Shown: one piece after another, positions 1 to 7,893 of the stretch
Position numbering within the stretch: position 1 is the first letter of the stretch
Layout of the letters: every line of letters starts with the position of its first letter
Source: Bacteroidota bacterium
Lineage (GTDB): Bacteria > Bacteroidota > Ignavibacteria > Ignavibacteriales > Melioribacteraceae
Reading direction: 5' to 3'
NCBI GenBank assembly: GCA_021786655.1
Contig: JAJYMU010000225.1
Location: forward strand, 1-14,780
DNA: 14,780 nucleotides
The notes under the pieces: model-generated
What the model saw: the letters and a program-made list of their open reading frames with translations, nothing else
Told to the model about the DNA's origin: nothing
The model's database searches: none
Program-made: the position numbers and the translations under genes

Positions 1-174
1 ATAATAAAATTGATTCTAAAAACGCAGAGTAAGAAAAAAATATTATTCTGATAGGTGAATTGCTTGATCAGAAAGTTGATATTTACCTGAATGTGAATTA
101 TCATTACGAAGGTTAGTCGCTGTTAACCATGCAAAAAAAGAAGCGATTGGACAAAATATAATTGAGGAGTTGAA

Positions 175-504
175 ATGGACCATTCATTAATAACCACAAC
201 ATTTACTTTGGACGGTTACCGCGTAGTTAAAAATTTAGGAGTTGTGAAAGGAATTGTTGTACGCTCACGTTCCGTTTTCGGAACAATCGGCGCGGGGTTG
301 CAAACAATCTTCGGCGGAAATATTACGCTCTTCACCGAGCTGTGCGAGAAAACCAGGCAAGATGCATTTGAACTAATGGTTCAACACGGACAAGCAATCG
401 GTGCAAATGCGCTTATTGGTGTCCGCTACGATGCAACCGAAGTGATGAGCGGCGTTACCGAAGTTCTGTGTTACGGAACAGCGGTCGTAGTTGAACGAAA
501 CTGA
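175..504 (+). CDS. YbjQ/UPF0145 family protein (putative heavy-metal-binding domain)
   Basis: A 109-residue protein of about the usual length for the YbjQ (UPF0145) family. The whole chain matches the family pattern: a leading beta strand (TTTFTLDGYRVVKNLGVVKG), a conserved VRSRSVFGTIGAGLQTIFGG segment, a helix with a run of charged residues around LCEKTRQDAFE, and a C-terminal GANALIGVRYDATEV strand region. No signal peptide or membrane segment is visible, so it should be cytoplasmic. The family is often labelled heavy-metal binding, but its biochemical role is not established, and I see no Cys/His cluster that would prove metal binding here. The start is supported by a good Shine-Dalgarno sequence, GAGGAG at 164-169, five bases before the ATG. 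It lies 90 bases upstream of a metal-efflux transporter gene on the same strand, which is suggestive only. Confidence 0.88.
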   Translation: MDHSLITTTFTLDGYRVVKNLGVVKGIVVRSRSVFGTIGAGLQTIFGGNITLFTELCEKTRQDAFELMVQHGQAIGANALIGVRYDATEVMSGVTEVLCYGTAVVVERN

Positions 505-560
505 TCAACGCAATTACTTGCACGCTCGATATTCTGAATCATCTGTAATTATTATTAATT

Positions 561-587
561 TTGGATTAGGATATACTACTAGTTTTA
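561..587 (+). promoter_or_regulatory. Possible Bacteroidota-type promoter for the CDF gene
   Basis: TTTTGG around 559-564 and TAGTTTTA at 580-587 resemble the -33 TTTG and -7 TAnnTTTG boxes, with one mismatch in the -7 box. The spacing is at the short end. It would give a transcript starting within a few bases of the ATG at 595. This is a weak call. Confidence 0.25.
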
Positions 588-594
588 GAATAAT

Positions 595-1464
595 ATGATA
601 TCTACATCGCAAGCATCAAATGAAAAAAGAAGGATTGCACTTACTTCGGTTGGTGCTGCAATTTTTCTTACAGGGTTCAAACTTGTTATAGGTTTGATTA
701 CCGGAAGTTTGGGAATTCTATCCGAAGCGTTGCACTCTGCGCTCGACCTGGTTGCTGCCGCGATTACTTTTTTTGCTGTAAGACATTCCGATAAACCTGC
801 CGACGAAGATCACAACTACGGACACGGCAAGATTGAAAACTATTCGGCTCTCATCGAGACTCTTCTGCTTGTGGTCACTTGCGTATGGATTGTTTATGAA
901 GCAATTCACCGGCTCACGACCGGCAAAATGGAAATTGATGTTACGGTATGGAGTTTTGTTGTGATAGTAACTTCCATCATTATTGATGTATCCCGTTCGC
1001 GTGCACTTTACCGCATCGCAAAAAAACACGAAAGCCAAGCGCTCGAAGCCGACGCTCTTCATTTTTCAACCGATATTTGGAGTTCATCTGTTGTACTGGT
1101 GGGTTTAACCGGCGCGGCGTTTCATTTTTATTATGCCGATCCGATCGCCGCGTTGATTGTTGCAATGATTGTTTTAACTGTAAGCTACAGACTTGGCAAG
1201 AGATCTTTCAACGCGCTGGTTGATAGAGCGCCGCTCGGATTGAACGAGAAAATCTATGAGATTGTAAGAGACATTCCCGAAGTAAAAAATTTTCATGATA
1301 TTAAAGTGCGCGAATCCGGTCCGTATAAATTTGTTGATCTGAACATTCACGTTGACAAAAACATTTCCATTGATCAAGCACACCAAATTTCTCACCAAGT
1401 TGAAGAAGCAATTATCTCGAAAATAAAAAATGTAAAAGTGATGGTTCACGCAGAGCCGGATTAA
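595..1464 (+). CDS. Cation diffusion facilitator (CDF) efflux transporter, probably zinc type
   Basis: A 289-residue inner-membrane CDF antiporter that exports divalent metal cations in exchange for protons. Hydrophobic segments appear near residues 15-35, 40-62, 82-100, 115-130 and 160-200, followed by a cytoplasmic C-terminal domain (about 205-289) of the usual metallochaperone-like fold, rich in His and acidic residues. The transport site is visible as HxxxD twice: His47/Asp51 in TM2 (SEALHSALD) and His156/Asp160 in TM5 (DALHFSTD). The YGHGK loop after TM2 is also present. In characterised CDFs a His-Asp/His-Asp site goes with zinc preference, whereas Asp at the first position is found in iron/zinc and manganese types, so zinc is my inference. 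There is no clear Shine-Dalgarno before the ATG. The stop codon overlaps the stop of the convergent siroheme synthase gene. Confidence 0.93.
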   Translation: MISTSQASNEKRRIALTSVGAAIFLTGFKLVIGLITGSLGILSEALHSALDLVAAAITFFAVRHSDKPADEDHNYGHGKIENYSALIETLLLVVTCVWIVYEAIHRLTTGKMEIDVTVWSFVVIVTSIIIDVSRSRALYRIAKKHESQALEADALHFSTDIWSSSVVLVGLTGAAFHFYYADPIAALIVAMIVLTVSYRLGKRSFNALVDRAPLGLNEKIYEIVRDIPEVKNFHDIKVRESGPYKFVDLNIHVDKNISIDQAHQISHQVEEAIISKIKNVKVMVHAEPD

Positions 1465-2762
1465 GTTACCGGTTCAGCTAAAAGCTGCGAGGAGAAGATT
1501 CGTTTGGCAGCAGGCGAAAGAATTTCAGATAAATTAACAACATTGCCAAAAACAAGCACCGCCGGTTTATCTGCCTGCTGCGAAGCGCTCGCAAGATTTT
1601 CTAGCGTTGCAATAATTGTTCTCTGATTTTTTCTCGAAGCATTCGAGATTATCGCTGTCGGGAGCGATTTATCGATACCTTTCTGCAGCGCCGCTTCAAC
1701 TATCTTTTCTGTTTGAGTCAATCCCATCAAAACAATAACCGTGTGGTTCGGAATTTTTAATAATTCAATCCAGCCACTGTTGAATGTGCAGCCATCAGTG
1801 TGCGCAGTTACAATTGTTATTCCAGATGAGTAGCCGCGTGCAGTGGGCGGAATGCCGGCAGAAAGCGGCGCCGCTATTGCAGACGAAATCCCAGCGATCA
1901 CTTCAACGCGGATATTGTTGCGAATTAAAAATTCCGCTTCTTCAGCGCCGCGCCCGAAAATATACGGATCGCCGTTTTTTAAGCGTGCAACAATGTAATC
2001 ATGCTGTGCGTAATCCAAAAGAAGTTTGTTGATTGCATCCTGACTTACAGAATGGTTTCCTTTCTCTTTGCCCACGTAAATTTTTTCTACTGTCGGCGGA
2101 ACAAGACTAAGTATTTCTTCCGTAATCAAATTATCATAGAAAATGATATGTGCCATTTGAATTGTTTTATACGCTTTAATTGTGAGAAGTTCCGGATCAC
2201 CAATTCCGCAACCGATCAAATAAACTTTACCAAAATTTTTTTGCGTTTCTTCTTTTGTTCTCCCGATATCGATTATTCCAAGTTCCCTTTCCAAAAATTT
2301 CCGCTCGATGAGATTGCCAAGCGAATCAGGCAGATATTCTTTTATTTTATCTCTAACAATCCGGGTTACGGTGGGACTTGCGCCGTCGCTCGAGACAGCA
2401 ACTTTCAAATTCTTGTATAAAAGCAAAGATGAAAAGTAGAAATCGCATTCTCCCGGCTTATCCACAGTGTTCAAAAGAAAAAATCTTTCCTTTTTAATTT
2501 CTTTTAGGAGAAGATTAACCTCATTATTTCCGGTCGCGTCAATAATAACGTTGAAATTTTCAGCGTCCAGTTTTTCAAAAGATTTGATTCTATGTTTTGT
2601 GTTAAGTGCAATAAACCCATCGCATAAAGTTCGACTGACAACAAAAAAATCAATTTTGTTTTCCGTCAGAACTTTTGCTTTGTGAAAAGCAATTTTTCCT
2701 CCGCCGATTAAAAGTATGCGCGGATTTCTAAATAATACCGGTAATGATTTTATTGCTTCCAT
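1461..2762 (-). CDS. cysG: Siroheme synthase: precorrin-2 dehydrogenase/ferrochelatase fused to uroporphyrinogen-III C-methyltransferase
   Basis: A 433-residue fusion with the domain order of E. coli CysG (457 residues). Residues 1-175 are the NAD-dependent precorrin-2 dehydrogenase/sirohydrochlorin ferrochelatase: a Rossmann loop GGGKIAFHKAKVL starting at Gly20, a TVDKPGECDF segment with Asp101 at the place of the catalytic Asp of CysG, and SSDGASPTVTR near 124-134. Residues 178-433 are the SAM-dependent methyltransferase: GCGIGDPELLT at 184-194, RLKNGDPYIFGRG near 260-272, and GISSAIAAPLSAGIPPTARG near 291-310. It turns uroporphyrinogen III into siroheme, the cofactor of the sulfite reductase encoded just upstream. 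It is the last gene of the sulfate operon, 95 bases after the sulfite reductase stop. Its stop overlaps that of the convergent CDF gene by four bases. Confidence 0.93.
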   Translation of the reverse strand: MEAIKSLPVLFRNPRILLIGGGKIAFHKAKVLTENKIDFFVVSRTLCDGFIALNTKHRIKSFEKLDAENFNVIIDATGNNEVNLLLKEIKKERFFLLNTVDKPGECDFYFSSLLLYKNLKVAVSSDGASPTVTRIVRDKIKEYLPDSLGNLIERKFLERELGIIDIGRTKEETQKNFGKVYLIGCGIGDPELLTIKAYKTIQMAHIIFYDNLITEEILSLVPPTVEKIYVGKEKGNHSVSQDAINKLLLDYAQHDYIVARLKNGDPYIFGRGAEEAEFLIRNNIRVEVIAGISSAIAAPLSAGIPPTARGYSSGITIVTAHTDGCTFNSGWIELLKIPNHTVIVLMGLTQTEKIVEAALQKGIDKSLPTAIISNASRKNQRTIIATLENLASASQQADKPAVLVFGNVVNLSEILSPAAKRIFSSQLLAEPVT

Positions 2763-2781
2763 CTCTTTTGCCTTTCATTGC

Positions 2782-2851
2782 ATTCCTTGCGGAGTCTTTG
2801 CGCCTTTGCGAGAAAAGATTTTTCACGCAAGGACGCAAGGAATACGCAAAG
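2782..2851. repeat. Palindromic repeat filling the sir-cysG gap
   Basis: Nearly the whole 95-base gap is a long imperfect inverted repeat. ATTCCTTGCG (2782-2791) is exactly complementary to CGCAAGGAAT (2834-2843). Alternatively TTGCG at 2798-2802 pairs with CGCAA at 2834-2838 and continues through CTTTGCG/CGCAAGG and GAAAA/TTTTC with two mismatches. The element is built from repeated TTGCG/CGCAA units. It resembles dispersed intergenic palindromes common in this bacterial group, but I cannot count copies from one window. Confidence 0.65.
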
Positions 2852-2857
2852 AAAAAA

Positions 2858-4768
2858 TTATGCTACATACAACTCGTATGTTGATTGCATTAAATTTTTT
2901 GTTGCTCCGTCTGTTTTTAAAACTTCAATCACTTTCGCCATTCCGATTTTTTCATGAAAGAGAGAAATGCTGTTTTCGTTTGGCAATTTATTCTCGATGT
3001 AATTTTTTATCAGCACGCGTATTACGGCTGCCGTTCGATCCTGTGGTATTCTCCGCAGATATTTTTTTCCTCCGTCGATCAAATCCACGGCTAGATGATT
3101 TTTATTCTTTTCTCCAAAAAGAAGTTTCATCTGATATTCGCCGTCGGTTTTTCCCTCGAGAGAAATATCGAACCGGACATTCCGCGAGCAGTGACGTTCG
3201 CATCCGCTGATGCCGATATTCACACCTTCGAGATTCCCGAACCCGTCATGTTCTAATTCTGTAATAAGCGGATTCAAAAACTTTTCCGACTCTGCAACGG
3301 CAAGCGGACATGTTGAAAATCCGACACATGCAAGAGAATTCGTTCGAATTGCCGAATAACCTCCGTAATTAAATGAAGCAAGTATGTTTTCCAAAAGCTC
3401 CTTTTTTGTTTCGGGAATATCCGTAAACAGTAAATCCTGGAAAGGGGTAATTCTAATGCGCGGCTGAACTTGAAGAACAATTTCATCAATCATTTTTTTT
3501 AATGAACCGATATGGCTCGAATCTTTTATCCTTCCGTTTTCGATCCAGATTCCGTAACTGTATTTGCCGTCGTATTGTTTTCTCCATCCGTGATGACGGT
3601 AAACTTTACCGGGATCAATTTCTACCGGCGGTTTGAAATCAACGCCGAGTTTTTTAATCTCTTCGCCGAACCATTTTATTCCATTGTCTCTGATTTTTTC
3701 GAATTCCGCTTCGTTGTAAAGAACATTTTCAATTTTCTTTCCCGTTATCTCCAATCCTTTTTTGTAAAGGATGTTTTTCAGACGCGACCAGTGTCGGTTT
3801 TTCCTATCGCCGATCTGCTGCTGCAAATAAACGATTGCGTTCAGCCCTTTTATCAGGTCTCTTTCCAATTCAAAAATCCCGAGAGCGCCGGCAAGAGATG
3901 GAAATGTAACTTTTCTATTTTTCTGCCCTAGCGATCCGCCAATGTAAACCTGATAGCCCGAAACCTTTTTGTTGGTAATCAACGGTACAATCGCAATATC
4001 GTTAGTTAGAATATCCGGGGCATTGCATCTTACCCCTTTCTGAGTTTCCTGATCAATAAAATATCCGCCGATGCCGATCTTCAATTTTCTCGGAAGCCCC
4101 AACAAATCGTATTGAAATTTTTGGGGGGAATTGTTTTGCGAATCATTTTTTCCCGCAGCCGAATAACCGGGATAAAATATTTTGTAATGTTCTTCGAGCG
4201 GAAGTTGAAAATATTTTCCGATTTTTTGAGCGAGTACGTTCGCATCAAAAATATCCGACTTAACCGGGCTGGCAGTTGTGTTTCGTACATTGTCGCCGCA
4301 AGCATTTAGAATTGTTTTGCCGAGATCAATCAACTCCCTTACGAACGGGATGAGATCATTTTTTTTAATTCTATGAAATTGAATTGCCTGGCGCGTCGTT
4401 AATCTGATCGAGGGCGAGCCGTCGTCGTCGCGAGAATATTTATCGGCAAGTCTGCTGATCCTCAGCCATTCGTCGGGTGGAATATCTCCGCCACCCCAAA
4501 AGGGGACGCGTACCATGAAGAACCAATCTTTGATTCCCTGTTTAATAAGCATGCGGTCGAATTGTATATAAATTCCATTCGGTTTTATATTTATGTGAAG
4601 ATTTTTGTCAATATCTGGCTTCGATAAATCTTCCAAATCTTTTTTTAGTTTTTCGCCGCCGAGGAATGTATTGTCTCTCTTATTCAATTCATCGGCGCAC
4701 AAATCTCTTTCGCTCAAAGCAATCTCAAGCGTTCCGATATCCACATCATACGTTATTTTCTCTACCAC
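2858..4768 (-). CDS. sir: Ferredoxin-type siroheme [4Fe-4S] sulfite (or nitrite) reductase
   Basis: A 636-residue enzyme that reduces sulfite to sulfide with six electrons. It has the two-fold NIR/SIR architecture: ferredoxin-like half-domains and two siroheme/[4Fe-4S] half-domains. Visible motifs are TTRQAIQFH (residues 124-132), ACGDNVRN (156-163), LPRKLKIGIGG (225-235), and the cluster ligands Cys481 and Cys487 (CVGFSTC) with Cys523 and Cys527 (CERHC), the last of which also bridges to siroheme iron in this family. There is no flavoprotein subunit nearby, so ferredoxin is the likely donor. Nitrite reductases share all these motifs; the sulfate-operon context decides for sulfite. The start is GTG (4766-4768), chosen because AAGGA lies about eight bases upstream, next to the cysN stop 13 bases away. 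Confidence 0.9.
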   Translation of the reverse strand: MVEKITYDVDIGTLEIALSERDLCADELNKRDNTFLGGEKLKKDLEDLSKPDIDKNLHINIKPNGIYIQFDRMLIKQGIKDWFFMVRVPFWGGGDIPPDEWLRISRLADKYSRDDDGSPSIRLTTRQAIQFHRIKKNDLIPFVRELIDLGKTILNACGDNVRNTTASPVKSDIFDANVLAQKIGKYFQLPLEEHYKIFYPGYSAAGKNDSQNNSPQKFQYDLLGLPRKLKIGIGGYFIDQETQKGVRCNAPDILTNDIAIVPLITNKKVSGYQVYIGGSLGQKNRKVTFPSLAGALGIFELERDLIKGLNAIVYLQQQIGDRKNRHWSRLKNILYKKGLEITGKKIENVLYNEAEFEKIRDNGIKWFGEEIKKLGVDFKPPVEIDPGKVYRHHGWRKQYDGKYSYGIWIENGRIKDSSHIGSLKKMIDEIVLQVQPRIRITPFQDLLFTDIPETKKELLENILASFNYGGYSAIRTNSLACVGFSTCPLAVAESEKFLNPLITELEHDGFGNLEGVNIGISGCERHCSRNVRFDISLEGKTDGEYQMKLLFGEKNKNHLAVDLIDGGKKYLRRIPQDRTAAVIRVLIKNYIENKLPNENSISLFHEKIGMAKVIEVLKTDGATKNLMQSTYELYVA

Positions 4769-4781
4769 GTAAAATTCCTTT

Positions 4782-6140
4782 TTAAATATTTATATCCCAG
4801 TGGGGAAAATATTTTACAATTAAATCTTTCAGCTCAAGTTCGAATGCAGATAAATCGGGCGAAGCTTTTTCTATGTTTACATTGTAAGCATGTTCAAGCG
4901 CTTCAACAATTATTCCTCCGCCTGCAATATCGTAACCGTCTACTATAACGAACCGGCTTGTTGTTTTTACTTCTTCAATAAGATCGAAGCTGACCGGGCT
5001 CGCAGTTCTAAAAACGCAGTGAGCTACTTCGTGCCGCTGGATTTCTTTCCTGCCGTTGGATTTTTCCAAATGCGATGCATCGAGCACGCTTTCGATGTTT
5101 TCAAGAAAGAGATCGACTTTTTTTGTGCCGATTTTCAATTTGTATCTTTTGTCATGCTGTAAAGATTTTCTTCCCATCCAAAAAATGTTTGCTTTGAAAC
5201 GATCTGTTGTATGCGGCTGCGGTTCATCGGTTCTGCATAGCAACTCGGAATGTTTAACATAAACTTGCGTTGAAAGGGTAATGCCGATTGCTTCCTCACT
5301 CCCTGCTCTTAAAGGTGAATCCTTTCCGTAGATTTCTATCGATTTAACTGTAGATGTTTTCTCGGAAGGAAGAAAAATTACTTCGTCGCCTACATTGAGA
5401 GCACCAGAATTAACAGTGCCGGCAATTATCCTTCTATCGTCTCCGTCTTCGGTAAATTTATAAATGCCCTGAACAAACATTCTGAAGTTATTTTGGTTAT
5501 CCTCTTTTTCTTTTCGGAAAGTATCTATCAACTCAAGAATCGAGGGACCGTTGTACCATTGTATAGTGTTTGAACCGGCGATTATATTTATCCCTTGTCT
5601 TGCAGCTAAGGGTACAAATGCAATCGGCTTAATGTCTATTTCGTTGAGAAATTCTGTGTAGTCTTTTTTTATTCCGTCGAAGATTGCCTCATCATAATTA
5701 ACCAGATCCATTTTATTAACGGCAACAATCACTTGTTTTATATCAAGCATTGAAAGCATGTAAGCATGCCTCTTTGAATTTTCGGCAATGCCTTCGTGAG
5801 CATCTATTAAAAGGATTGCAGCTTCGGCGCGCGCTGCTCCGCTAATCATATTCTTTAGAAACTCGATATGCCCAGGCGCATCAATAATAATGTACTCGCG
5901 TTTCGGAGATTTGAAAAATATTCTTGCAGTATCGATCGTAATTCCCTGCGCCTGCTCATCAACAAGGGCATCTAGAAGAAAAGCGTATTCAAACGGTTTT
6001 GAATTAGTTTCGCAGGTTCTTTTTACTTGTTCAAGTTTACCTTGCGGAAGCGAATTTGTATCTGCAAGGAGTCTTCCAACAAGAGTGCTCTTGCCATGAT
6101 CAACATGCCCCACAATTACGATGTTCATTCTTTCTTTCAT
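4782..6140 (-). CDS. cysN: Sulfate adenylyltransferase subunit 1 (GTPase subunit)
   Basis: A 452-residue translation-factor-like GTPase that couples GTP hydrolysis to APS formation by CysD. The G motifs are complete: G1 GHVDHGKST (11-19), G2 GITIDTA (66-72), G3 DAPGH (87-91) and G4 NKMD (142-145). They are followed by EF-Tu-like beta-barrel domains from about residue 215 onward (RMFVQGIYKF, AGTVNSGALNVGDEV). The length is close to E. coli CysN (475), with no C-terminal APS kinase (CysC) domain, so it is not a bifunctional CysNC. A second in-frame ATG at codon 5 could be the real start; neither has a strong Shine-Dalgarno. It lies 97 bases after cysD and 13 bases before the sulfite reductase start. 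Confidence 0.95.
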   Translation of the reverse strand: MKERMNIVIVGHVDHGKSTLVGRLLADTNSLPQGKLEQVKRTCETNSKPFEYAFLLDALVDEQAQGITIDTARIFFKSPKREYIIIDAPGHIEFLKNMISGAARAEAAILLIDAHEGIAENSKRHAYMLSMLDIKQVIVAVNKMDLVNYDEAIFDGIKKDYTEFLNEIDIKPIAFVPLAARQGINIIAGSNTIQWYNGPSILELIDTFRKEKEDNQNNFRMFVQGIYKFTEDGDDRRIIAGTVNSGALNVGDEVIFLPSEKTSTVKSIEIYGKDSPLRAGSEEAIGITLSTQVYVKHSELLCRTDEPQPHTTDRFKANIFWMGRKSLQHDKRYKLKIGTKKVDLFLENIESVLDASHLEKSNGRKEIQRHEVAHCVFRTASPVSFDLIEEVKTTSRFVIVDGYDIAGGGIIVEALEHAYNVNIEKASPDLSAFELELKDLIVKYFPHWDINI

Positions 6141-6178
6141 TTAATCGTTCTCAAAAATTTTTTTACTCATGCTCATGA

Positions 6179-6224
6179 TCTTATTCTTGCTCTTCTTTGA
6201 TCAAGATTAAGAACAAGAGTAAGA
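6179..6224. repeat. Palindromic repeat in the cysD-cysN gap
   Basis: TCTTATTCTTGCTCTT (6179-6194) and AAGAACAAGAGTAAGA (6209-6224) form an imperfect 16-base inverted repeat, one position being G-U on the plus strand and one mismatched. It is flanked by further TCTT/AAGA units up to about 6230. The purine/pyrimidine-strand asymmetry and the tandem AAGAGCAAGA-like units make it look like a simple repeat-derived palindrome rather than a protein-binding site. Confidence 0.6.
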
Positions 6225-6237
6225 GCAAGATTTGAAA

Positions 6238-7125
6238 TCACATGTACCCATCCCGTCTTAATTCTTCGAGAGTTCCGCCGCCTTCTTTGTCCTGTTCCCT
6301 TCCCGCACGTTCTGCAATGTTTGCAAACTTGCCGCTTTTGAGCTCAAGAATAATTTCTTTAACATTCTTTGCATTTGATTCAACCGGTTTCGTGCAAGGG
6401 TAACATCCGAGCGAACGGTAGCGTTTTCCGTTTCCTCTGTCGAAGTAGAGAGGAATGATCGGAATATTTTCTCTATCAAGATATTCCCAAATATTTAATT
6501 CAGTCCAGTCGAGCAAAGGATGAATCCGTACATGTGTGCCCGGTGCAAAATCAGTCTTAAACTGATTCCACAATTCCGGCGGCTGGTCGCCAACATCCCA
6601 ATCATTATTTTTATCGCGCGGAGAAAAATATCTTTCCTTTGATCTGCTTCCTTCTTCATCGGCGCGCACTCCGACAATAACTCCCGTGTATTGTTCTCTG
6701 TTTTCATCCTCGATGAATTGACCGGTGTAATGATCGAGTTTGAAGCGCTTCCATTCGCCGGAAAGAGTATTTCTCAATGCTTCGGTCTTAAGAAGTTTGC
6801 AGCAAGCTAATCTGTCAACAGCGCCGTCTGGAAAAGTTTGTTTGTTTTGCAATGCTGTTTTATTTTGTCCGACAATTAAATTAATTTTCCATTCGATAGA
6901 AAGTTTGTTTCTATACTCGATCATCTCAGGAATCTTGTAAGCAGTGTCGATATGAACAAGCGGAAACGGGACATGTCCGAAAAATGCTTTTTTGGCAAGC
7001 CACAACAAAACCGTGCTGTCTTTTCCAATCGACCAAAGCATTGCAAGGTTTTTGAATTCTCTGTATGCTTCGCGTAAAATGTAAATGCTGTGTGCTTCTA
7101 ATTTATCCAGGTAATCCATTTTCAC
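6238..7125 (-). CDS. cysD: Sulfate adenylyltransferase subunit 2
   Basis: A 295-residue ATP pyrophosphatase-fold enzyme (E. coli CysD is 302) that makes APS and pyrophosphate from ATP and sulfate as the catalytic partner of CysN. Seen in the sequence are the PP-loop SIGKDST at 32-38 (the usual SGGKDS, with Ile replacing the first Gly), VHIDTAYKIPEM, GVRADEEGSRSKER, a WTELNIWEYL segment, and the typical YRSLGCYPCTKPVES stretch. The C-terminus, GGGTLEELRRDGYM, has the family's characteristic ending. It is the third gene of the operon, 56 bases after cysH. The gap upstream has no strong Shine-Dalgarno. A second in-frame Met at codon 3 fits the family start equally well. Confidence 0.96.
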   Translation of the reverse strand: MKMDYLDKLEAHSIYILREAYREFKNLAMLWSIGKDSTVLLWLAKKAFFGHVPFPLVHIDTAYKIPEMIEYRNKLSIEWKINLIVGQNKTALQNKQTFPDGAVDRLACCKLLKTEALRNTLSGEWKRFKLDHYTGQFIEDENREQYTGVIVGVRADEEGSRSKERYFSPRDKNNDWDVGDQPPELWNQFKTDFAPGTHVRIHPLLDWTELNIWEYLDRENIPIIPLYFDRGNGKRYRSLGCYPCTKPVESNAKNVKEIILELKSGKFANIAERAGREQDKEGGGTLEELRRDGYM

Positions 7126-7154
7126 TCACTTTTGTTTTTTATTTCCAAACATTA

Positions 7155-7177
7155 AACATAGATTAAAAATCTGTGTT
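7155..7177. repeat. Short hairpin in the cysH-cysD gap
   Basis: AACATAGATT (7155-7164) and AATCTGTGTT (7168-7177) are complementary apart from one G-U pair on the plus strand, with a three-base loop. No T-tract follows on either strand, so it is not a terminator. It may be a remnant of a dispersed palindrome or an mRNA-processing hairpin. Confidence 0.4.
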
Positions 7178-7181
7178 ACTT

Positions 7182-7883
7182 TTAGCTCTTGACATGCAAG
7201 CCGCATTCTTTCGTATCGGGATTTTCCCACCACCATCTTCCGTCTCTGATACTGCCCCCCTTTTTAACTGGTCCGGTACAAGGCGCACACCCGATACTTC
7301 TGTAATTTTGTTTGTACAACTGGTTGTACGGAACATTGTTTTTGCTTATGTAATCCCAAACTTGTTCCTCGGTCCAATTGAAGAGCGGATTTATTTTTAA
7401 GATCGAAAAATTTTCATCGTACTCTGCAATGTTGATGCTGTTTCTTGTAACAGCTTGTTCTCTGCGGAGACCGGCAATCCACGCTTTCGTGTTTTTGAGT
7501 GCGCGCTTCAACGGTTCGATCTTTCTAACATGGCAGCAGTATTTTCTATTTTCCACGCTGTTGTAGAAAAGATTAATTCCTTTTTGTTGAACCATCTCTT
7601 CTACGAGTTTATAATCGGGAAAGTAGATCTCAATTTTTCTGTTGTATTGATCAACAGTTTTTTCGATCAGCTTGTAAGTCTCAGCTGGAAGTCTGCCGGT
7701 ATCGAGCGTAAAAATTTTTGCCGGACTTTTTAAAGAAACGAGCATGTGCGTTATTACCTGATCTTCAATACTGAAGCTCGAGGCAAACGCCAACTCGTTT
7801 CCGTATGCATCGGAAAAATATTTCAGGATTTCCTCAGCACTTTTTCCGGTTAAATGATTATTTAATTCATCAATGCTTTTCAT
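7182..7883 (-). CDS. cysH: [4Fe-4S] adenylyl-sulfate (APS) reductase
   Basis: A 233-residue PAPS/APS reductase-family enzyme that reduces APS to sulfite and AMP with thioredoxin. Cys116-Cys117 (KYCCHVRKIEPL) and Cys199/Cys202 (GCAPC) are the four cluster ligands found in APS-specific reductases and absent from PAPS-specific enzymes such as E. coli CysH. Cys227 in KECGLH near the C-terminus is the catalytic cysteine. The substrate-binding loop ASSFSIEDQV is at 34-43 and a FTLDTGRLPAET loop at 58-69. Lack of an APS kinase gene or domain in the operon agrees with direct APS use. The start is preceded by AAAAGGAATT, which overlaps the stop of the upstream DUF2061 gene ten bases away, suggesting translational coupling. 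Confidence 0.95.
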   Translation of the reverse strand: MKSIDELNNHLTGKSAEEILKYFSDAYGNELAFASSFSIEDQVITHMLVSLKSPAKIFTLDTGRLPAETYKLIEKTVDQYNRKIEIYFPDYKLVEEMVQQKGINLFYNSVENRKYCCHVRKIEPLKRALKNTKAWIAGLRREQAVTRNSINIAEYDENFSILKINPLFNWTEEQVWDYISKNNVPYNQLYKQNYRSIGCAPCTGPVKKGGSIRDGRWWWENPDTKECGLHVKS

Positions 7884-7893
7884 TTAATTCCTT

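Noticed and set aside
33..116. Open frame ending LNVNYHYEG before TAG at 114-116
   Set aside because: It has no ATG/GTG start with a ribosome-binding site, is closed by a TAA at 30-32, and is too short to identify; it could be the tail of a decayed gene but nothing supports that.
2001..2420. Long plus-strand ORF opposite the siroheme synthase gene (139 codons)
   Set aside because: It is the antisense shadow of a confidently identified gene, has low-complexity composition and no family resemblance.
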